Positions 1-6,064 of a DNA stretch of 6,064 bases are shown piece by piece. Below the pieces are notes generated by a model. It was not told where the DNA came from, made no database searches, and saw nothing but the letters and a program-made list of their open reading frames with translations. Location of the stretch: the NCBI GenBank assembly GCA_916719935.1, contig CAKAPY010000091.1, forward strand, positions 1 to 6,064. Direction: 5' to 3'. Position numbers and translations under genes: made by a program. Source of the stretch: an uncultured Actinomyces sp. (GTDB lineage: Bacteria; Actinomycetota; Actinomycetes; Actinomycetales; Actinomycetaceae). The number at the start of each line of letters is the position of its first letter. Positions within the stretch are counted from its first letter, which is position 1.

Positions 1-1157
1 ACTTCGATGACACTGAAGCAAGCTACACACTGTGGGAAAACCTCGAGAGGGCCTTCACGCGTTTTGCACCTTCAAAGAAGCATGTTGCGCTTGAGCTTCT
101 TTTGGAATATCAGGAATTTGAGCTTGGACGCGAAAAATACATAGCAGCTTGCCAATACGCTGACCAGGCTCTGCGTCTTAATGATCTGTGCGACCCCTAT
201 ACCGCCCTCATATCTCGAGGGACAATTTGCTCGGCATCACTTCAGGCACACCAACCTGACGAGGCTCTTGCCCAAGCCAAGCACCTCAATGAGATCATTC
301 ATGCCTTCCCAACCGCGGTGTGGAATGTCAGTGTCGCACGTCTTATTTCGCGAGCTCTTGCTGAAAAAGATCGATTCACAGAAGCAATTGAAATCCTCGA
401 AGAGGCCTTCAGTACTCTCAATGATTCCCCGTATATCAGAATGCGCTTGGCCGGAGCTGCCCCAACTTTGGCACACCTCTACCTCTGCATCGAGGAATAC
501 CAAGACGCCTACGACCTTGCGATGAAGTATTCCGCCGTCCTGCGACAAAACGAAATGTATCAAATGGCTTTGAGTCTTGCCGACACCGCCAGCAATGCTG
601 CGAAGGAGTTGGGGAATTATATTGCCGAGGCCGACGCTGCGGATCTTGCTGCTCAGTTGAGCCACGAGTGGAAAGACTACTTCAGGGAGCATCAGTACCT
701 TCGTCGCGAGGCAGCGGCAATGGTCAAAGGACCGCACGTGGGAGAGGACGATCTTGAACGTGCTCTGGCAGTTCTAGAACGAGATCGTCAGCTCATTGCA
801 TCGATCAAGACGGAGTTAACTGAGCAACAAGTAGCCATATCGCATGCTGAAAACAACTACACCTTGGGGTGGGTAACGCTAAAGGCAGGCAAACCGATTG
901 AGGCTATGGACGCTCTTCGCGAATCAATCGCATGCTTCCGTGCATACGAAGAATATGACGAGGCCGGTTACCCAATGGAAGTTCTTGCACGTTGCTATTA
1001 CGTCACGGGGAATTTCGATGGCCTGCGCGAGTGCGTTGACGAACTCACTGAGATGACAAAACTACCGTCGATGAAACCCACGAGGTTGAGGTCGCTCATT
1101 CGCGCGATCCAAGAACTCATCGACGAAGAAGATACCGGGACCCAAGATCAGTCATAG
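1..1157 (+). CDS. TPR-repeat protein, C-terminal part (5' end outside window)
   Basis: The reading frame is open from the first complete codon at position 3 to TAG at 1155-1157, giving 384 visible residues, so the real start lies upstream. The TTG at 102 has no reason to be a start, because the residues before it (for example LWENLERAF) continue the same helical pattern. The protein is almost entirely amphipathic helix. The clearest TPR unit is at visible residues 286-317 (YTLGWVTLKAGKPIEAMDAL, with the G/A/A spacing typical of TPRs). Weaker units lie near 115-136 (RFTEAIEILEEAF) and 158-175 (EEYQDAYDLA). A glutamate-rich stretch around 245-285 could form a coiled coil. There is no signal peptide or membrane segment in the visible part, so it is probably cytoplasmic and mediates protein-protein contacts. 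The acidic tail ends in DQS. Function is unknown. It could be related to the TPR-like protein at 4547, and its codons look slightly more AT-rich than those of the downstream genes. Confidence 0.
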   Translation, partial: FDDTEASYTLWENLERAFTRFAPSKKHVALELLLEYQEFELGREKYIAACQYADQALRLNDLCDPYTALISRGTICSASLQAHQPDEALAQAKHLNEIIHAFPTAVWNVSVARLISRALAEKDRFTEAIEILEEAFSTLNDSPYIRMRLAGAAPTLAHLYLCIEEYQDAYDLAMKYSAVLRQNEMYQMALSLADTASNAAKELGNYIAEADAADLAAQLSHEWKDYFREHQYLRREAAAMVKGPHVGEDDLERALAVLERDRQLIASIKTELTEQQVAISHAENNYTLGWVTLKAGKPIEAMDALRESIACFRAYEEYDEAGYPMEVLARCYYVTGNFDGLRECVDELTEMTKLPSMKPTRLRSLIRAIQELIDEEDTGTQDQS

Positions 1158-1167
1158 ATCCGTGTGC

Positions 1168-1205
1168 TTGTGGGGGCAAGGCTCATGTGCGCTTGCCCCC
1201 CACAA
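1168..1205. terminator. Bidirectional hairpin between convergent genes
   Basis: The left arm (1168-1180, TTGTGGGGGCAAG) pairs with the right arm (1192-1205, CTTGCCCCCCACAA) to give 13 base pairs with a single extra C in the right arm and an 11-nt loop. It starts 11 nt after the stop of the TPR gene and ends 12 nt before the stop of ohr, so it can serve both convergent transcripts. Neither side has a proper U-tract: rightward there is only a TTTT about ten bases later (1216-1219), and leftward there is none. This is common for actinobacterial terminators. The stem is certain from the bases; the terminator role is inferred from position. Confidence 0.75.
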
Positions 1206-1217
1206 CCACGAATAGTT

Positions 1218-1655
1218 TTAGGACAGATCCGTTACTGCCAAAACCGAAACGGGAACGTTCCCAGCAACCGCCTTCGAATAGGGGCACAGCTGGTGAGTAC
1301 GCTCAGCCAATGCCTGCGCCTGTGAAAGCTCAAGACCTGGAATCAGAACGCGGATATCAACAGCAATGCCGAAGGATTCACCCTCGGGACCGATTCCGAC
1401 GCTCACAGCGACCTTCGAATCGGAAACATCAACTCCCGCTTCCTTTGCTGCCAAACCAAGAGCTCCCTGGAAGCACGCACCATATCCCATAGCAAAGAGA
1501 GCTTCAGGATTTGCACCACCACCGGGTCCGCCAAGAGCCGGTGGCATATGCATATCTAGGGTGAGATCAGGATCAAAAGAGTGGGCCTGACCAGAACGGC
1601 CACCCGTCACCTCAGCGCGGGCGGTGTACACAATTTTCGATGGTGTATTGCTCAT
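1218..1655 (-). CDS. ohr: Ohr-family organic hydroperoxide reductase
   Basis: The product is a 145-residue protein, the usual size for Ohr. Ohr is a cytoplasmic thiol peroxidase that reduces fatty-acid and other organic hydroperoxides, with lipoylated proteins as reductant in characterised members. The Ohr signature is seen in order: GGRSG with the active-site Arg at residue 20, PPALGGPGGG at 38-47, NPEALFAMGYGACF at 49-62 with Glu51 and the peroxidatic Cys61, and HQLCPYSKA at 121-129 with the resolving Cys124. The Arg/Glu/Cys/Cys set matches family spacing and the LGGPGGGANPE block favours Ohr over OsmC. I chose ATG at 1655-1653 because it gives the family's N-terminus. The open frame extends upstream to a GTG at 1733, but those 26 residues are unlike Ohr. 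No Shine-Dalgarno precedes the start, which suggests a leaderless mRNA. It is convergent with the TPR gene and divergent from the transporter. No OhrR-type regulator gene is in the window. Confidence 0.95.
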   Translation of the reverse strand: MSNTPSKIVYTARAEVTGGRSGQAHSFDPDLTLDMHMPPALGGPGGGANPEALFAMGYGACFQGALGLAAKEAGVDVSDSKVAVSVGIGPEGESFGIAVDIRVLIPGLELSQAQALAERTHQLCPYSKAVAGNVPVSVLAVTDLS

Positions 1656-1661
1656 GCGGCC

Positions 1662-1667
1662 ATTGTG
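1662..1667 (-). promoter_or_regulatory. Possible -10 element for leaderless ohr transcription
   Basis: On the minus strand CACAAT (4 of 6 matches to TATAAT, including the conserved A and final T) lies with its last base 7 nt upstream of the ohr ATG. This is the expected distance for transcription starting on the A of ATG. Together with the missing Shine-Dalgarno this fits a leaderless transcript. No good minus-35 is seen, so it is only a candidate. Confidence 0.3.
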
Positions 1668-1747
1668 TCGTTTTTGTCCGAATAGCGCACTACATTTAAG
1701 CCGTAGGAGGAAAAAGAATAGAGTAGAACACACTGAGTACCACCGCC

Positions 1748-1754
1748 AAGGAAG
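1748..1754 (+). promoter_or_regulatory. Ribosome binding site of the transporter gene
   Basis: AAGGAAG ends 3 nt before the ATG at 1758, which is close spacing but still the only purine-rich site near this start. An in-frame TGA at 1734-1736 rules out a longer N-terminus of any significance. Confidence 0.5.
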
Positions 1755-1757
1755 ACC

Positions 1758-2726
1758 ATGAATACGCGCACTCGCGGATATCTCATCACGATCCTCGCCT
1801 CAATTGCCTGGGGCTTCTCGGGAGTCTGTAGTGAATTCCTGATGAAGGACTATGACGCGAACCCCTATTGGCTCACCGCTGTGCGAATGCTCCTTGCCGC
1901 ACCGACTACGATGGGCTTCCTTCTCTTCAAAGACCGAGGTTTCTCCGCCTTGCACAGAAGTCTCCTGCGAAACCGTCGTTCCTACCTGCCGATGGTCATT
2001 TATTCGGTTCTCGGACTTGCAGGCAGTCAATTGACCTACGTGGTCGCGATCGGCTATTCCAATGCGGGAACGGCAACGGTTATTGAATTCCTCGGCCCCA
2101 TCCTGATTGTCGTTTTCGTCTGCATCACCGCACGCCGTCTTCCAAAATACACCGAGCTCTTTGCCATTACTTTTGCCTTACTGGGGACCTTTATTCTGGC
2201 AACCCACGGGAAGGTTGACTCACTGGCTATTTCCACCGATGCCTTGTACTGGGGTCTTGCCAGCGCGATCGGTTTCGCTCTCTACACGTTGATCCCGGTC
2301 AAACTCATCCGCCACTACGGCAGCGAACTGGTCGTTGCTTATGGCTTCATCATCGGCGGGATCGTTTTAGGGCTCGGTGTTCGCGTCTGGTCCTACTCCA
2401 TTAAGTGGGATTTCATGTCGGTGATGGCCATGGCCGGACTGGTCTTAATTGGCACAACCTTCGCATTCACGCTATTCCTGCAGGGAGTCGGCGATATCGG
2501 CCCGGTACGTGCAAGCCTCATTTCCTGCCTTCAGCCGATTTCCGCGACTTTCTTTTCTTTCCTTCTCGTTGGAACCCATTTCACGCTTGTCGATATCGCG
2601 GGTATGGCTTTAATTCTGGCAGGCGTTATTATTGTCAGTCTCAAGGATCTTATTTCTGCAAAGCGACTGGATCGTCGTTCTTCTCCCGGAACGAGCGACG
2701 AAAAGGCCACATCAGAGGGGAAGTGA
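1758..2726 (+). CDS. EamA/DMT-superfamily transporter (10 TM)
   Basis: This 322-residue inner-membrane protein belongs by layout to the drug/metabolite transporter superfamily. Ten hydrophobic segments can be drawn at roughly 7-27, 37-57, 76-94, 100-123, 132-150, 161-181, 190-210, 220-240, 248-272 and 276-296, forming two five-helix EamA repeats. Typical EamA features are the N-terminal ASIAWGFSGV, the end of the first repeat (VIEFLGPILIVVF then ALLGTFILAT) and its counterpart in the second (VRASLISCLQPISATFFSFL then AGMALILAGVIIV). The charged C-terminal tail (about 297-322, rich in K, R, S, E) is cytoplasmic. Family members export amino acids, metabolites or other small molecules; the substrate cannot be told here. 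It is the first gene of the rightward operon, and its TGA is directly followed by the ATG of the HSP90 gene, so the two are co-transcribed and probably translationally coupled. Confidence 0.9.
   Translation: MNTRTRGYLITILASIAWGFSGVCSEFLMKDYDANPYWLTAVRMLLAAPTTMGFLLFKDRGFSALHRSLLRNRRSYLPMVIYSVLGLAGSQLTYVVAIGYSNAGTATVIEFLGPILIVVFVCITARRLPKYTELFAITFALLGTFILATHGKVDSLAISTDALYWGLASAIGFALYTLIPVKLIRHYGSELVVAYGFIIGGIVLGLGVRVWSYSIKWDFMSVMAMAGLVLIGTTFAFTLFLQGVGDIGPVRASLISCLQPISATFFSFLLVGTHFTLVDIAGMALILAGVIIVSLKDLISAKRLDRRSSPGTSDEKATSEGK
2714..2720 (+). promoter_or_regulatory. Ribosome binding site of the HSP90 gene inside the transporter's 3' end
   Basis: AGAGGGG lies within the last codons of the transporter gene. 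Its GAGG core ends 8 nt before the ATG at 2727. It fixes that ATG as the HSP90 start, in agreement with the short N-terminal strand expected before the GHKL domain. Confidence 0.65.
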
Positions 2727-4520
2727 ATGTCAACATTCCAAGTGGACCTCAGGGGGATGGTTGACCTTCTCTCCCGAAATCTGTATTCCGGTCCGCGCGT
2801 ATACATTCGCGAACTCCTCCAAAATGGCCTCGACGCTATTGAGGCACGTAGCGCGCTGGACCCTGACTGCCCGCGCCGCGTCACCATCACAATTGAGGGA
2901 CGCACACTGAAGTGCCGCGATAGCGGAATTGGACTCACCGAAGAGGAAGCTGCGGGACTGCTCTCGACTATTGGCGCCTCATCAAAACGTGATGAATTGG
3001 GAATGGCTCGCAGTGACTTCTTGGGCCAGTTCGGGATCGGCATGCTTTCATGCTTCATGATTTCCGACTCAATCACCGTTTATTCACGCTCGGCTAAGTC
3101 TCCGAACTCCCCCACCGTCATCTGGGAAGGAAAGACGGAAGGCACCTACACCACACAGCCCCTCTCGGCCTCGGACCCCCACAACTTGGGTGAAGCAGGT
3201 ACCGAAGTGGTTCTCGAGGCCCACCCCGGCGAGCCCTGGATCGATTCTGATACCGTTCGCGCGTTGGTCGATGAATTCGCTTCGCTACTTCCGATATCGA
3301 TTGAAGTACGTTCCGACTCCGCTTCGACTTTCCATGGGAATGAGACACCGGTATGGGAACTGGAGCCTTCACAACAACAGCAGTGGTGCGACGAGCATCT
3401 TTCCTCCTCAGGGATGGACATCATCCCCATCGATGTTCCCGCCGCTGGAGTCAAAGGTATCGCGGTTGTTTCGCAGCGCCCGAATACGCTCTCTAGCTCC
3501 AACCACACGGTATATGCAAAGAAGATGCTGGTGTCACGGACCTGCGAAGGAATCGTTCCACAGTGGGCGTATTTCGTTCGTTTCATTGGGAATGCAAATT
3601 ACTTGCGCTTGACTGCCTCCCGCGAGCAGCTCAGCGATGATGAGCTTTTAGAAAATACTCGCGAGGCTATTGGCAGTGAGATTCGCGCCTGGCTCGAGGA
3701 GATGGCCGAACACTCACCTTCGCGTTTTAACGAGTTCATTTCTACCCATGCGATGGGGCTGCGCGCCGTCGCTATGCGTGACCCTTACATGCTCGACCTC
3801 ACCGCGCGCTATGTGCCCATGGAAAGCACGGTCGGCGCTGCTCCCATACTGACGCTCCTCTCCTCTGAGGAGACAATCCGCTACACGCGTACCGTTGATC
3901 AGTACCGAGCCTTAGCCGATGTCGCCGCCTCACAATCCATAGTGCTGGTGAATGCGGGCTATGCCTACGATGAAGAGCTCATCAATGCTCTGATGACGGA
4001 TCCGCGTTACTCGACCTTGGCGCAGAAACTTCAACTGGTCGACCCCTCAGAGCTGCTTGACGCCTTCGAAGAATGCAGTTTGTCGGAGCAAGCAGAGGCG
4101 ATGGACCTCATGCTGCTCGCGGCCGAGGCGATCGACCCCTCTGATTGTGAAGTCGTACTGCGCCGATTTACGCCAATCACTCTGCCGGCACTCTACCTGC
4201 CTGACCCAGACTTCGCGGAACGCCACGTTCAGCGTAATTCCCAGGCTCAGGCCTCGAAACTGTGGGCGGGAATCATGGGGGTTACCGATCCCTTCGCAAA
4301 TTCCAAGCCGCCCAGACTGGTACTGAATCGTTCGAATTCATTGGTGACACGATTGATCGTGGCAAGCCGTTCCCCACAAACCTCCGTCAGTGTCCTGCGT
4401 GGGCTCTACGTCCAAAGCCTCTTGGCGGGACGCCAAACTTTGGGACCCAAAGAAAGGGCTTGGGCGGCACAGCTCCTCGGCTCACTCCTCGATTCTGCAC
4501 TCGGCACAGCCGACAACTAA
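2727..4520 (+). CDS. HSP90-family molecular chaperone (divergent HtpG-like)
   Basis: This is a complete 597-residue cytosolic HSP90, slightly shorter than E. coli HtpG (about 624). HSP90s are dimeric ATP-driven chaperones for client-protein maturation. The N-terminal GHKL ATPase domain (about 1-195) shows the N-box YIRELLQNGLDAI at 26-38 with catalytic Glu29, Mg-binding Asn33 and Asp36. It also has the G1 box DSGIGL at 65-70 with the nucleotide-contacting Asp65, the lid TIGASSK at 81-87 and the G2 box GQFGIGMLSCF at 100-110. The middle domain carries LRLTASREQL at 293-302, whose Arg299 corresponds to the ATP-contacting arginine of HtpG (Arg336). The region from about 350 to 520 is divergent. 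The dimerization domain is recognisable by RLVLNRSNSLVTRL (530-543) and the helical block 560-592. No charged linker and no EEVD tail are present; the protein ends GTADN. I give no htpG symbol because this is a divergent lineage, not the canonical HtpG. It follows the transporter with no gap and precedes a TPR-like gene by 26 nt. Confidence 0.93.
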   Translation: MSTFQVDLRGMVDLLSRNLYSGPRVYIRELLQNGLDAIEARSALDPDCPRRVTITIEGRTLKCRDSGIGLTEEEAAGLLSTIGASSKRDELGMARSDFLGQFGIGMLSCFMISDSITVYSRSAKSPNSPTVIWEGKTEGTYTTQPLSASDPHNLGEAGTEVVLEAHPGEPWIDSDTVRALVDEFASLLPISIEVRSDSASTFHGNETPVWELEPSQQQQWCDEHLSSSGMDIIPIDVPAAGVKGIAVVSQRPNTLSSSNHTVYAKKMLVSRTCEGIVPQWAYFVRFIGNANYLRLTASREQLSDDELLENTREAIGSEIRAWLEEMAEHSPSRFNEFISTHAMGLRAVAMRDPYMLDLTARYVPMESTVGAAPILTLLSSEETIRYTRTVDQYRALADVAASQSIVLVNAGYAYDEELINALMTDPRYSTLAQKLQLVDPSELLDAFEECSLSEQAEAMDLMLLAAEAIDPSDCEVVLRRFTPITLPALYLPDPDFAERHVQRNSQAQASKLWAGIMGVTDPFANSKPPRLVLNRSNSLVTRLIVASRSPQTSVSVLRGLYVQSLLAGRQTLGPKERAWAAQLLGSLLDSALGTADN

Positions 4521-4533
4521 TTCTCCAACGCTC

Positions 4534-4540
4534 GGAAGGA
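4534..4540 (+). promoter_or_regulatory. Ribosome binding site of the downstream TPR-like gene
   Basis: GGAAGGA ends 6 nt before ATG 4547, within the 26-nt gap after the HSP90 stop codon. The strength and spacing support this ATG as the start. The gap holds no terminator or promoter, so the gene is in the same operon. Confidence 0.7.
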
Positions 4541-4546
4541 TCTCCC

Positions 4547-6064
4547 ATGCCAAACGCTGAAGACGTACGCGAACTCCTCGACTTCACCTCCCAGCTTCCA
4601 TGGGGACCGGCGCGTAGTAGCCAAGTCGCACAGGCGGTTGTCTGGGCAGATGCACTCGAGGGCGAGACTGAATTACAGATTGATGCGTACCTCGCTCTGA
4701 CCTTGTCCTATCAGCAGGGCAACGAAGAATGGAAAGCTCTTGCCCCGGTCTCGCTCCTTCTGAGCCGCTTTGAAAAGAACTCAGCGGACTTCACTCCCGA
4801 ACAGACCGAAGAACTCGCATGGCTTTTCAAAAGTGCGGTGGCCGCCGCGGGTCGAAACCCTGCGGTCTCGATTGACCAAATCGATGAACTGATCACCTCG
4901 CTTGCAACCTTCGTATCCGGCCAGGGCTTTTCCATGCACGCAGTTCACGGGGTACGAGCCATGGTTGGTTTGCGAACGGGGCGCCTGGACGATGCCCGCG
5001 AAGCGCTGACCTTGTGGCGCGCTACGCCGAGCGATCAGATTAGCGATTGCGAAGGCTGCGACCCCATGAAGCAGATTAACGAGGCCGTCGCTCACAAAGA
5101 TTGGGAACGTGCAGTTGCCACCGCGATGCCCCTTTTCGACGAGGAGGGCGCCTGCGGAGCTCAACCCCACGGAATCCGTGCCAAAGCAATGATCCCGCTG
5201 TTAATGTCGGGGCGTCCCGAGGCCGCTTGGGAGGCGCATATTCGCTCCTACCGGCACCACCGCGGCGTTGCCAACAGCATCGATTACATCGGGTTACATC
5301 TCGAATACCTCGTGCGCTCAGGACGTTGGCAGCGCGCGTTAGAGATCCTGCGAGACAGTATCGGCATGACCTCTTCCCTTGAAAGTGCCTCACTTCTTGC
5401 CGATTATCTTCCGCCTGCTGCGTTGACGGCCATCGAGGCCACGCGACGCGGCCAGGGTAATGAACCTTTTGGGGCCCTGTGCACCGGCCAGTCGCAGTGG
5501 TGCCAGGGACCACAGCTCGATGTCAATACTCCGCTTTGCGAGGCCGCCGAAAAGCTCTCGCAATGGGCATTGGATGTTGCCGCTCTCTTCGATCAGCGCA
5601 ACGGAAACGGCTACTACACCCGTTTAGTGCGTGAGGTTCTTGAGGCTGGACCAGTCGACGAACAGGCAGAAAAACGCGCGCAGGGTGAGTGGCAGTTGGA
5701 GCTGGTCGGTGAGCGCGAAACCATGCCCGATCCTCTGTCAACTATCGAGGGCGAAGAGCTGCCCGCGCAGCGGGTGTCATCCCGCAGTGCTCGCGCACAG
5801 GCCGAGACCATTGACCAGTCAAACCCCTATCCGCCCATTGACTATTCACTGCCTCCTTTACCGACCTCGATGCAAGAGGCTTTTGATCGCTACGCTGCAC
5901 AGACAGATAGCATCGGCTACAACGTTGAGACTAATCTTCTGACGGATTGGTGTCTTGTTCACACCTTGGATGTCGCTGAGCTGCACTTTGACGAAAGCGA
6001 TCCTCAAGCCGCTCTTTCCTTTGCAAGTTTTTCAAAAACTCTTCTGTCCTTGCGGAAAGAACAC
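4547..6064 (+). CDS. Large helical TPR-like protein paired with HSP90 (3' end outside window)
   Basis: The frame runs from ATG 4547 without a stop to the last base, giving 506 residues. It is mostly amphipathic helix without signal peptide or membrane segments. TPR-like helix pairs are seen at about 136-160 (MVGLRTGRLDDAREALTLWR), 177-198 (INEAVAHKDWERAVATAMPL), 213-235 (LMSGRPEAAWEAHIRSY) and 250-270 (YLVRSGRWQRALEILRD). A Cys/His cluster is formed by DCEGCDP (Cys168, Cys171) and ACGAQPH (Cys203, His208). Residues 340-365 contain ALFDQRNGNGYYTRLV, which looks like a second conserved helical unit. Residues about 366-440 are charged then proline-rich (NPYPPIDYSLPPLPTS) and are probably a flexible linker to another helical domain. 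From memory, similar long TPR proteins with the DCxxCDP motif and an FDxRNG stretch occur in actinobacteria, often beside a divergent HSP90, but I cannot search. A co-chaperone or adaptor role is inferred from gene order only. Confidence 0.85.
   Translation, partial: MPNAEDVRELLDFTSQLPWGPARSSQVAQAVVWADALEGETELQIDAYLALTLSYQQGNEEWKALAPVSLLLSRFEKNSADFTPEQTEELAWLFKSAVAAAGRNPAVSIDQIDELITSLATFVSGQGFSMHAVHGVRAMVGLRTGRLDDAREALTLWRATPSDQISDCEGCDPMKQINEAVAHKDWERAVATAMPLFDEEGACGAQPHGIRAKAMIPLLMSGRPEAAWEAHIRSYRHHRGVANSIDYIGLHLEYLVRSGRWQRALEILRDSIGMTSSLESASLLADYLPPAALTAIEATRRGQGNEPFGALCTGQSQWCQGPQLDVNTPLCEAAEKLSQWALDVAALFDQRNGNGYYTRLVREVLEAGPVDEQAEKRAQGEWQLELVGERETMPDPLSTIEGEELPAQRVSSRSARAQAETIDQSNPYPPIDYSLPPLPTSMQEAFDRYAAQTDSIGYNVETNLLTDWCLVHTLDVAELHFDESDPQAALSFASFSKTLLSLRKEH

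Larger units (their letters stand above)
1656..1757. promoter_or_regulatory. Divergent intergenic region between ohr and the transporter operon
   Basis: These 102 bases separate two divergent starts and must contain the ohr promoter and probably the promoter of the rightward operon. Rightward, TACATT (1691-1696) and TAGAGT (1719-1724) fit the TAnnnT minus-10 pattern, but neither has a convincing minus-35 at 16-18 nt. I saw no clear inverted repeat that would mark an operator. The region also holds an AGGAGG (1705-1710) with no start codon behind it. Confidence 0.4.

Noticed and set aside
102..104. TTG at 102 as the start of the left-hand TPR gene
   Set aside because: The frame is open back to the window edge, the upstream residues look like the same helical protein, and no ribosome binding site precedes the TTG.
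237..737. Minus-strand open frame of 166 codons opposite the left-hand TPR gene
   Set aside because: The plus-strand frame is open across the whole region and shows TPR pattern; the antisense product shows no domain features.
1187..1492. Plus-strand open frame of 101 codons starting in the hairpin and running antisense to ohr
   Set aside because: It has no ribosome binding site, a proline/arginine/glutamine-rich product, and lies opposite a catalytically complete Ohr.
1656..1733. N-terminal extension of the ohr reading frame to a GTG at 1733 (26 extra residues)
   Set aside because: The extra residues are unlike the Ohr family, and the ATG at 1655 gives normal length and active-site numbering.
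3369..3380. Short CAA/CAG glutamine run in the HSP90 gene as a possible repeat
   Set aside because: Only four glutamine codons in a row; too short to be a meaningful repeat.
3146..3586. Minus-strand open frame of 146 codons opposite the HSP90 gene
   Set aside because: It is antisense to the conserved HSP90 frame and has a serine/cysteine-rich composition typical of a shadow frame.
5076..5513. Minus-strand open frame of 145 codons opposite the TPR-like gene
   Set aside because: Its product is arginine- and glycine-rich with no recognisable fold, and it lies wholly antisense to a well-supported coding frame.
1..6064. Phage-defence island or mobile element
   Set aside because: No integrase, transposase, nuclease, direct repeats or attachment sites are visible, and the genes are typical chromosomal families. 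HSP90-like ATPases alone are not evidence of defence.

Overview
The window looks like ordinary chromosome of an actinobacterium. The closest fit I can suggest is a moderate-GC member such as an Actinomycetaceae relative. This rests on the divergent actinobacterial-type HSP90 followed by a long TPR-like protein, the mixed codon use (GC a little over half by eye) and a probably leaderless ohr gene. The genus is a guess. No phage, transposon, integrase, tRNA, rRNA or CRISPR signal is visible.

Layout: (1) Positions 1-1157 (+) hold the C-terminal 384 residues of a helical TPR-repeat protein whose start lies upstream of the window. (2) A strong hairpin at 1168-1205 sits between convergent genes. 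(3) Positions 1218-1655 (-) encode an Ohr-type organic hydroperoxide reductase with both catalytic cysteines. (4) A 102-bp divergent intergenic region (1656-1757) must hold the promoters for ohr and for the rightward operon. (5) That operon contains an EamA/DMT-family ten-helix transporter (1758-2726), a complete divergent HSP90/HtpG-like chaperone (2727-4520, starting on the base after the transporter's stop codon) and a large helical TPR-like protein (4547 to beyond the window end, 506 residues visible).

The most interesting part is the HSP90 plus TPR-like pair. HSP90 with TPR co-chaperones is a eukaryotic theme, whereas bacterial HtpG has no EEVD tail and generally no dedicated TPR partner. 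Here a full-length GHKL-type HSP90 with intact ATPase motifs is followed 26 nt later by a TPR-like protein carrying a CxxC...CxxxxH cluster. A second TPR-type protein ends just before ohr, so the neighbourhood may hold two related scaffold proteins. A chaperone/co-chaperone or client-adaptor role for the pair is inference. Ohr detoxifies organic peroxides and is probably an independent transcription unit. The transporter is transcriptionally tied to the pair, but its substrate cannot be read from the sequence.
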